Source of the DNA: Candidatus Bathyarchaeota archaeon
GTDB taxonomy: Archaea; Thermoproteota; Bathyarchaeia; Bathyarchaeales; DTEX01
Length of the DNA: 19,236 nucleotides
Assembly (NCBI GenBank): GCA_003601695.1
Contig: PIYH01000012.1
Coordinates: 4,482 to 23,717, forward strand
Direction: 5' to 3'
The translations under genes were made by a program, and so were the position numbers. Under the pieces are notes generated by a model. That model was not told the origin of the DNA and searched no databases. It saw only the letters and a program-made list of their open reading frames with translations. The stretch's first letter is position 1; each line of letters opens with the position of its first letter. Shown here piece by piece: positions 14,131 to 19,236 of the stretch.

Positions 14131-14829
14131 TTGAGCAATCTAAAAATAACGAGAACGTTGCAGAATTACTTCTTTGTGCTATACGTTCTAGCTGCACTAG
14201 GCGCCCGGAAAAGAACCGTTAAACTCTCAACTAAGTTTCTAGCTGAGAAGCTTAATCTTTCCCAGCAAACTCTCTCAAGATATCTTATCAACTTGGAGCA
14301 TATAGGCTGGATAAGGCGAATTGCTACGCGTGAGGGAAGTTTTATCCATATAACCAATCTTGGAGATCAACAGTTGAGAAGAGTACGCGCCGCTCTAAAC
14401 TCTATCTTTGAGGAGAAGTCATCACCGATACTTATTGAAGGAATAGTCTTCAGCGGGCTTGGAGAAGGCGCCTATTATGTTACTCGCGGGCCTTACAGAA
14501 GGCAGTTTATCGAGAAGCTAGGTTTCGACCCTTATCCCGGAACTCTGAATCTGAAGTTAACCTCAGAGTATGATATCCAAATGCGGAGGGAGCTTGAGGT
14601 TAGAAGCGGAATAGAGATTCATGGATTTAGCGATGCGGACAGAACATATGGGCCTGTGAAGTGTTTTCCAGCTCGAATAAATGGAGAAGAAAAGGGAGCG
14701 GTAATTCTGGCGTTAAGGACTCATTATAGTAGTTCTGTTATAGAAGTTATCGCTCCGAAGTGTCTGAGGGATGTTTTAGGGCTGAGGGATGGGGATAGAG
14801 TTAGGGTTGAAGTCTCCTTAGAAGAGTAG
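14131..14829 (+). CDS. rbkR: Bifunctional transcriptional regulator / CTP-dependent riboflavin kinase
   Basis: The C-terminal half (about 98-232) is an archaeal riboflavin kinase, which uses CTP rather than ATP to make FMN. Its signatures are FSGLGEGAYYVTRGPYRRQF (107-126), LGFDPYPGTLNLKL (130-143), the CFPARI segment (178-183), LRTHYSSSVIEVIAPKCLRD (195-214) and LGLRDGDRVRVEV at the end. The N-terminal half is a winged helix-turn-helix: LSTKFLAEKLNLSQQTLSRY (32-51), then LINLEHIGWIRRI. This fusion is the RbkR architecture, which senses or makes FMN and represses riboflavin genes. The start is TTG, chosen because GGAGG lies 9 nt upstream and MSNLKI precedes the first helix. A palindrome at 14091-14114 is the likely operator. 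Its 3' end overlaps the convergent pit gene by 12 bp. Confidence 0.93.
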   Translation: MSNLKITRTLQNYFFVLYVLAALGARKRTVKLSTKFLAEKLNLSQQTLSRYLINLEHIGWIRRIATREGSFIHITNLGDQQLRRVRAALNSIFEEKSSPILIEGIVFSGLGEGAYYVTRGPYRRQFIEKLGFDPYPGTLNLKLTSEYDIQMRRELEVRSGIEIHGFSDADRTYGPVKCFPARINGEEKGAVILALRTHYSSSVIEVIAPKCLRDVLGLRDGDRVRVEVSLEE

Positions 14830-15777
14830 AATGCTTGATTGGATCATGTGAGAGAGTAGCCATGAGATCGTTGCTCCAGCCAACGGCGCCACGATCCACC
14901 CCACTATGATATTTCTAGATTTACGTTTATTCATGAAAACAATTTTCTTCGCTATTCCTATTCCTAATATTCCTCCTATCTGAGCTTGAGTGATCGATAG
15001 TGGGAGTCCAAACTGTGTGAAGAGATGCACGGTTATTGCTCCGCTGAGCTGCGAGACGAGCGCTGTGACAGGGCTTAAACCGATTATTCCCCTCCCGACG
15101 GACTCTGTTATTCTTCTGCTTAGGAAATACATGCCGAAAGCCGCCGCCAACCCGAAGAGCAGAGGGCTGATATCTCTTATAGGTATGAAGGGAGCGTAGA
15201 TTCCGCTTATTAATCCCAGAGTGTTCGCGCCTAGGACATAGGCGACATAGAATGAGAGAGCTGACGCTATTTTCCCGTATATGTAGTTGAGTGTTAAGAT
15301 ATTTTTGACGCGTGGAGTAATGTAGGATAGGGCTCTATAGATTGTTACTGATAGAATAGCGGAAAAGAATGGATTTATTACCCAAAATGTGAATACCATC
15401 AATGTGAATCTCCAGTTTACATCTATTTGGCTTCCAATCCCTATTCCAACGGCGGATCCTATTAGACTTTCAGATAATGAGAGGGGTAAACGCAAAATGG
15501 TTGCGACTCCTATGATAATTATGGCGGTTACCATAATTACCGTCATGGCTTCCATGCTTACCTCTCCTAGAACTCCATGATATACCGCTCTCGAAAGCTT
15601 CGTTCCCTCAATGATTACTCCCAAAAAGACTCCTAGAGCAGCTAAGATGGCTGCCGTTTTATATCTGACAAATCCTGCGCCTATATTTGCTCCGAAGCAA
15701 GCTGAAGCATTATTTGCTCCTAAAATAGCGCTGACGAATAAACCAGTAATGAATAGGAGGAGCAAGATGATCGGCAT
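14818..15777 (-). CDS. pit: Inorganic phosphate transporter, PiT family
   Basis: This 319-residue hydrophobic protein has about ten membrane segments arranged as an inverted repeat, as in PiT/SLC20 carriers that move phosphate with a cation. The first repeat begins LGANNASACFGANIGAGFVR (19-38), the second VLGANTLGLISG (181-192). Each repeat also has a P-x-S-x-(S/T) re-entrant motif: LPLSLSESLIGSAVGIG (97-113) and LPLSITQAQIGGILGIG (258-274). In classical PiT proteins the first motif is GANDxANA; here the Asp is Asn24-equivalent (GANN) in repeat 1 and Thr (GANT) in repeat 2. The ATG directly abuts the stop of the PhoU-like gene (TAGATG), so the pair is one operon. Family call is firm; substrate and cation are inferred. 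Confidence 0.88.
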   Translation of the reverse strand: MPIILLLLFITGLFVSAILGANNASACFGANIGAGFVRYKTAAILAALGVFLGVIIEGTKLSRAVYHGVLGEVSMEAMTVIMVTAIIIIGVATILRLPLSLSESLIGSAVGIGIGSQIDVNWRFTLMVFTFWVINPFFSAILSVTIYRALSYITPRVKNILTLNYIYGKIASALSFYVAYVLGANTLGLISGIYAPFIPIRDISPLLFGLAAAFGMYFLSRRITESVGRGIIGLSPVTALVSQLSGAITVHLFTQFGLPLSITQAQIGGILGIGIAKKIVFMNKRKSRNIIVGWIVAPLAGATISWLLSHMIQSSILLF

Positions 15778-16473
15778 CTAAGCCCTCGCCTTCATCACAA
15801 TTGTGATAAGTATCTCCGAGGACTGGGCTGCCGCATCAGCTATCCTATCAATTGTGAGAACAAAATCTTTGAGCTCTAGGAGTGTTAACGAGTCTATCTT
15901 GTGGGAAAAGATTGCTCTCAGCAGTTTCCACTTTATATCGTCAACTTCCTCCTCCAGCTCCTTCACCTTTACGGATTTCTTAATAACATCAGCGGAGTTT
16001 CTCTCCAAATCATAGATGGTGCTTCTTAAAACCTCAACCGTCTTCACAACCTTATCTAAGAATAGATCAAATGAGATCTCTCCGCTAGTGTTGCATCCCC
16101 TTAATACCTTATCAGGTCTACTTCGAGCTAGAATCTGAGAGGAATCCTTAGCGTAGTCCGCTATATCATCCATGCTGTTCAGTAACCTTATAAAGTCCTC
16201 GCGTAGGCCGGAGAAGAAGGCTCCCTCACACAGGGTTATCAGAGATTTAAGATATAGATCGTCTGCTAGAGATTCATATACTGATATTAACTCTATTTTA
16301 GCTTCAAATGTACTCGGCGAGCTTAAGGCTATGTCTCCACTTATAAGAGATAATATGAAGGCTCTGAATTCTTCTACTACCTTAAACACGGAGTCCATAT
16401 GCTCCGTGAGAAGATGAAGAATCTCTTTTTCTCTTCGTCCAAACAATCGGAAGAACGAGCTGCGAAATGTCAT
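15778..16473 (-). CDS. PhoU-like (DUF47) phosphate transport regulator
   Basis: The 231-residue, almost wholly helical protein fits the DUF47/PhoU-like family (TIGR00153 type) usually encoded beside pit. The start SFFRLFGRREKEILHLLTEH (5-24) is the typical opening (a Phe-rich turn, then a long helix). The metal-binding-type helices are visible in ESLADDLYLKSLITLC (67-82), LLNSMDDIADYAKDSSQILA (97-116), LEEEVDDIKWKLLRAIFSHK (173-192) and LKDFVLTIDRIADAAAQSSE (200-219). The E-x3-D and D-x2-D spacings are the metal-cluster motifs seen in PhoU. GAGAGG lies 4-9 nt before the ATG. The stop touches the pit start. Its role is probably to control the phosphate permease; direct evidence is lacking. A promoter and a perfect palindrome lie upstream. 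Confidence 0.85.
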   Translation of the reverse strand: MTFRSSFFRLFGRREKEILHLLTEHMDSVFKVVEEFRAFILSLISGDIALSSPSTFEAKIELISVYESLADDLYLKSLITLCEGAFFSGLREDFIRLLNSMDDIADYAKDSSQILARSRPDKVLRGCNTSGEISFDLFLDKVVKTVEVLRSTIYDLERNSADVIKKSVKVKELEEEVDDIKWKLLRAIFSHKIDSLTLLELKDFVLTIDRIADAAAQSSEILITIVMKARA

Positions 16474-16557
16474 TTTCCTCTCACTATTGAAAGTATCTTT
16501 CCACTTGTTACTATGTGCTGGTTATGACGAGTATTCTAGCATGCCCGATTTAGTGAA

Positions 16558-16574
16558 TATATGCTAAGCATATA
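16558..16574. promoter_or_regulatory. Perfect 17-bp palindrome, candidate operator of the phoU-pit operon
   Basis: TATATGCT-A-AGCATATA is a perfect inverted repeat with a single central base. It lies between the TATA box (16577-16588) and the predicted transcription start (about 16556), where a bound repressor would block transcription initiation. Leader length to the phoU-like ATG is about 80 nt. The palindrome is plain in the sequence; its regulator is unknown, and the small winged-helix gene just upstream is one candidate by proximity only. Confidence 0.55.
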
Positions 16575-16576
16575 AG

Positions 16577-16588
16577 TATTTATATAAT
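16577..16588 (-). promoter_or_regulatory. TATA box of the phoU-pit operon (TTATATAAATAC)
   Basis: On the minus strand this AT-rich box is the best TATA match in the 185-bp gap between the small winged-helix gene and the PhoU-like gene. It predicts initiation near 16556. The palindrome at 16558-16574 lies directly downstream. Confidence 0.55.
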
Positions 16589-16658
16589 TCTAAAACAAAG
16601 AGAGATGACTTAATCCAGATCTTTAATGTTTTCATAATCTATCCTGAAATAATTAAGT

Positions 16659-16901
16659 TTATTTTCTATCTTGTTGAAAGCCTCTTTTTAGCTCAATGAG
16701 CCTCTTTCCCTTAGTTAAGGATGATACGTGAATCAATCCTGAGATCTCCATCGCCATCAAGTTTTTGTTCAAATCGTCTGGACCCATTTCCTTATAGAAG
16801 GCCTTCAGCATCTCTAAGAGTTCTTCATCTGTTATTGAGCCTTTCTTCTGAAGTATCTCAATTATAGTTAAGTGGATTGGATAGATCTTCCACGTGCTCA
16901 T
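16659..16901 (-). CDS. Small winged-helix DNA-binding-like protein, 80 aa
   Basis: The sequence reads as a single winged helix. Helix 1 is IHLTIIEILQKKG (9-21), helix 2 TDEELLEMLKAFY (24-36), and helix 3 with the turn GPDDLNKNLMAMEISGLIHV (40-59). The wing is SLTKGKRLIELKRG (61-74). This layout is common in archaeal transcription regulators, but I cannot assign a named family. It begins 20 bp after the cdc48 stop on the same strand, with GAGGGA upstream of the ATG, so it is probably co-transcribed with cdc48. It could regulate its own operon or the neighbouring phoU-pit operon; alternatively it may be a protein-interaction winged helix working with the ATPase. The fold reading is moderately sure and the function unknown. 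Confidence 0.7.
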   Translation of the reverse strand: MSTWKIYPIHLTIIEILQKKGSITDEELLEMLKAFYKEMGPDDLNKNLMAMEISGLIHVSSLTKGKRLIELKRGFQQDRK

Positions 16902-16921
16902 AGCTATATCGTCCCTCGTTT

Positions 16922-19093
16922 CTACGCCACTAGAGGCGCTGGCTTCTGAGCCTTTCTAGCTTGCTTCATGAAGTTGCGGTACCAGTTATCCATGTCTGGA
17001 GTTATGCTTGGCCCTATCTTCTTTAAGGCCTCCTTAAAGTCGGATAACCTAACTTCCTTCGAGTTTATATCTCTACGGAGAGCTATCATAGCGGCTTCCC
17101 TGCAAACAGACTCTATATCCGCTCCTGAGTATCCCTTCGTTAATCCGGCTAGCTCTCTAAGGTCAACATCTTCTGCAAGCGGCATATTCTTCGTGTGAAT
17201 TTTGAAGATCTGATATCTGCCCTCTTCGTCTGGCTCCGGAACGTAGATCATGCGGTCTAACCGCCCCGGCCTAAGGATAGCTGGATCCAATATGTCAGGT
17301 CTATTTGTTGCCGCTAGAATGATTACTTCCTGCAGGGACTCTATGCCATCTATTTCTGTCAATAGCTGGCTGATAACTCTCTCAGTAACTCCGCTGTCTG
17401 CATATCCAGCTCCCCTTCTGGGGACTAGGGCATCAATCTCGTCGAAGAATACTATAGCTGGAGCTGACATCCTCGCCTTTCTGAAGACTTCACGTATGGC
17501 TCTTTCTGATTCGCCTACCCATTTAGAGAAGACTTCTGGTCCCTTAATGCTTATGAAGTTCGCTTCGCTTTCCGTGGCAACTGCTCTTGCCAGCAGTGTT
17601 TTTCCGCATCCGGGAGGCCCAAATAGTAATATACCCTTAGGCGGAGCGATGCCCATTCTCTTGAAAACCTCCGGGTTCTTGAGGGGCCATTCAACTGACT
17701 CCTTTAATTCCTGTTTTATTCCTTCAAGGTCTCCAATATCGTCCCAGTGAACCGTTGGAACCTCTATGGCTACTTCCCTCATAGCTGTAGGCGTTATCTC
17801 TCTATAGGCATTTATGAAGTCTTCCATCTTCACCTCCATCTTCTCCAAGACGCTTGGCGGAATTCTCTCCTGCTCAAGATCTATCTCTGGCAGGTATCGG
17901 CGCAGAGCCTTCATCGCTGTTTCACGACAGAGGGCCGCGAGATCGGCGCCTGTGTATCCATGCGTCATCTCAGCTAGCTTCTTCAAGTCGACATCTGGAG
18001 CTAGAGGCATCCCCCTCGTATGGATCTGTAGAATCTCATATCTTCCCTGCTTATCCGGTATTCCTATCTCTATCTCTCTATCGAATCTTCCGGGTCTCCT
18101 GAGAGCCGGGTCTAAGGCGTTAGGTCTATTAGTTGCTCCTATAACTATCACGTTTCCTCTTTCCGTTAAGCCATCAAGCAAGGCTAGAAGCTGCGCTACA
18201 ACTCTCCTCTCAACCTCGCCTGTAACTTCTTCGCGTTTAGGCGCTATCGCATCGAGCTCGTCGATGAATATTATGGCTGGCGAGTTCTTTTCAGCCTGCT
18301 GAAAGATCTCTCGAAGTCTAGCTTCCGACTCTCCATAGAACTTACTCATGATTTCAGGTCCATTTATAGAGAAGAAATTGGCATCAGACTCGTTCGCAAC
18401 TGCTCTTGCCAGCAGTGTTTTTCCGCATCCGGGAGGTCCGTGGAGAAGAACTCCCTTAGGCGGATCTATACCTAGCCTCTGGAAGATCTCAGGATGCCTC
18501 ATTGGTAATTCTACCATCTCTCTTAGGCGTTGAATCTCCTCTTTCAGCCCTCCAATATCCTCATAGGTGGTTCGGGGAACTCCCCTGGCTTCGGGAGCAG
18601 GTTCAGATAATATTTGAAGCTTCGTATCATAAGTCAATCGGACGATTCCACGAGGTCTAGTTTTCATGACGGTGAACTGAACGGGATGTCCAAGCATCAT
18701 AACTAGGGTGGTGTCTCCCTCGACGAATGTTCTCTCCATAAGTCTATTCTTGACAAAGTTTGTGAAGTCTTCATCGACGTTTAGGCGCATATCTATGGGG
18801 GCGAGAACTATGCTTATTGCATCTTTAACCTCCGCTCGCCTAACGATAACGTACTCGTTTATCGAGACGCCAGCGTTTTTACGCGTAAATCCATCAATCC
18901 GAATTATTCCTCTACCTTGATCTTCAGAATAAGCTGGCCAAGCAATTGCGGAGGTTCTCCTTTTCCCAATGATCTCAATTACGTCGCCAGCTGAAACTTG
19001 GAGTCTCTCCATTGCACGCTGATCTATCCTAGCTATGCCTCTGGCTACGTCTCTCTGTTTAGCGTCACCTACTCTAAGCTGGACCTCAACCAT
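16922..19093 (-). CDS. cdc48: Cdc48/VAT-type AAA+ ATPase (CDC48 family)
   Basis: Archaeal Cdc48 is a hexameric unfoldase that threads proteins through its pore and can feed the 20S proteasome. The 723-residue length is normal. Residues 1-165 form the VAT-type N domain (double-psi barrel plus second lobe). D1 has Walker A GPPGCGKT (219-226), Walker B IIFIDELDAI (274-283), pore loop KFYG (251-254) and arginine fingers near 333 and 336. D2 has Walker A GPPGCGKT (492-499), Walker B IVFFDEIDAL (547-556), an aromatic pore loop KWVG (524-527) and RPGRLDR (608-614). The C-terminus PAPLVA does not end in the HbYX proteasome-docking motif. ATG has GGTGA 5 nt upstream, and a TATA box at 19147-19157 gives a leader of about 33 nt. 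A small winged-helix gene follows at 20 bp. Confidence 0.97.
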   Translation of the reverse strand: MVEVQLRVGDAKQRDVARGIARIDQRAMERLQVSAGDVIEIIGKRRTSAIAWPAYSEDQGRGIIRIDGFTRKNAGVSINEYVIVRRAEVKDAISIVLAPIDMRLNVDEDFTNFVKNRLMERTFVEGDTTLVMMLGHPVQFTVMKTRPRGIVRLTYDTKLQILSEPAPEARGVPRTTYEDIGGLKEEIQRLREMVELPMRHPEIFQRLGIDPPKGVLLHGPPGCGKTLLARAVANESDANFFSINGPEIMSKFYGESEARLREIFQQAEKNSPAIIFIDELDAIAPKREEVTGEVERRVVAQLLALLDGLTERGNVIVIGATNRPNALDPALRRPGRFDREIEIGIPDKQGRYEILQIHTRGMPLAPDVDLKKLAEMTHGYTGADLAALCRETAMKALRRYLPEIDLEQERIPPSVLEKMEVKMEDFINAYREITPTAMREVAIEVPTVHWDDIGDLEGIKQELKESVEWPLKNPEVFKRMGIAPPKGILLFGPPGCGKTLLARAVATESEANFISIKGPEVFSKWVGESERAIREVFRKARMSAPAIVFFDEIDALVPRRGAGYADSGVTERVISQLLTEIDGIESLQEVIILAATNRPDILDPAILRPGRLDRMIYVPEPDEEGRYQIFKIHTKNMPLAEDVDLRELAGLTKGYSGADIESVCREAAMIALRRDINSKEVRLSDFKEALKKIGPSITPDMDNWYRNFMKQARKAQKPAPLVA

Positions 19094-19146
19094 TCAGCTC
19101 ACCGCCATTAATAGGATAGCTTCTATACCAAAAAAGAATTAGGGAG

Positions 19147-19157
19147 AATATATAAAC
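19147..19157 (-). promoter_or_regulatory. TATA box of cdc48 (GTTTATATATT)
   Basis: GTTTATATATT on the minus strand lies in the 75-bp gap between the aEF-1beta stop and cdc48. Transcription would start near 19126, about 33 nt before the cdc48 ATG. This suggests cdc48 is transcribed separately from the upstream aEF-1beta gene. Confidence 0.6.
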
Positions 19158-19168
19158 ATAGTGAACAG

Positions 19169-19236
19169 TTATACCCTTCTAATAGTTAATGTCTGGAGAT
19201 TGCCTATTCCATCCACTTTCTTAAGCGCCTCTTCGA
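19169..19236 (-). CDS. Elongation factor 1-beta (aEF-1B), C-terminal end only
   Basis: Only the last 22 codons are in the window. They read EEALKKVDGIGNLQTLTIRR followed by V and a TAA stop. This matches the end of archaeal EF-1beta, the small nucleotide-exchange factor for aEF-1alpha: a helix of the EEALxKVDGV type, then a strand ending in RR plus a hydrophobic residue. The rest lies beyond the right edge. The short length limits certainty, but pattern, position at the stop and reading frame all agree. Confidence 0.65.
   Translation of the reverse strand, partial: EEALKKVDGIGNLQTLTIRRV

Noticed and set aside
17250..18302. Long open frames (about 160 codons) on the plus strand within cdc48
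   Set aside because: They are antisense to the two AAA domains, and their Ser/Pro-rich repeats mirror the conserved Walker regions; no independent signals.
17600..18450. Repeated stretches in cdc48, seen as near-identical DNA around the two Walker A sites
   Set aside because: This is the expected similarity between the D1 and D2 ATPase domains, not a mobile or tandem repeat.

Overview
This window looks like chromosomal DNA from an archaeon of the TACK (Thermoproteota) side of the tree, plausibly a Bathyarchaeia-type lineage. That placement is inference from gene content. The supporting signs are an L13e ribosomal protein, an archaeal-order L3-L4-L23-L2-S19 cluster, a VAT/Cdc48-type AAA ATPase, a PAC2-family protein, a CTP-type riboflavin kinase fused to a winged helix, an aEF-1beta C-terminus, TATA boxes about 25 bp before several starts, and Shine-Dalgarno (SD) sites inside operons. 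I see no insertion sequence, phage gene, CRISPR array, tRNA or rRNA.

Layout, left to right. The left edge (minus strand) holds most of an L13e gene that continues into a helix-hairpin-helix-like tail. A 480-bp AT-rich gap follows, with a GC-rich hairpin, a direct repeat and two very small ORFs. Next come a plus-strand FucI/AraA-like sugar isomerase, a convergent minus-strand dapF (diaminopimelate epimerase) and a divergent pyrE (orotate phosphoribosyltransferase).

The most striking region is 4077-7479: three overlapping plus-strand genes. The first is a short SMC ATPase whose head motifs resemble Smc5/Smc6 but which lacks a hinge of normal size. The second looks like a kleisin. The third looks like a tandem winged-helix KITE/MAGE-type subunit. 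Together they read as a compact, complete Smc5/6-like complex. ArgS follows after a 336-bp gap.

A minus-strand ribosomal block (13080 down to 9813) encodes L3, L4, L23, L2 and S19. It stops after S19 instead of continuing to L22 and S3, because argS converges on it. A PAC2-family proteasome-assembly-like gene lies upstream of L3 on the same strand.

The right third holds rbkR (riboflavin kinase/regulator) with a near-perfect palindrome before its start; a phoU-like/pit phosphate-uptake pair with a perfect 17-bp palindrome between its TATA box and predicted transcription start; and a cdc48 gene followed at 20 bp by a small winged-helix gene. The last 68 bases are the 3' end of an aEF-1beta gene. 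Themes are translation, chromosome maintenance, protein quality control, phosphate uptake, and core amino-acid, nucleotide and flavin metabolism.
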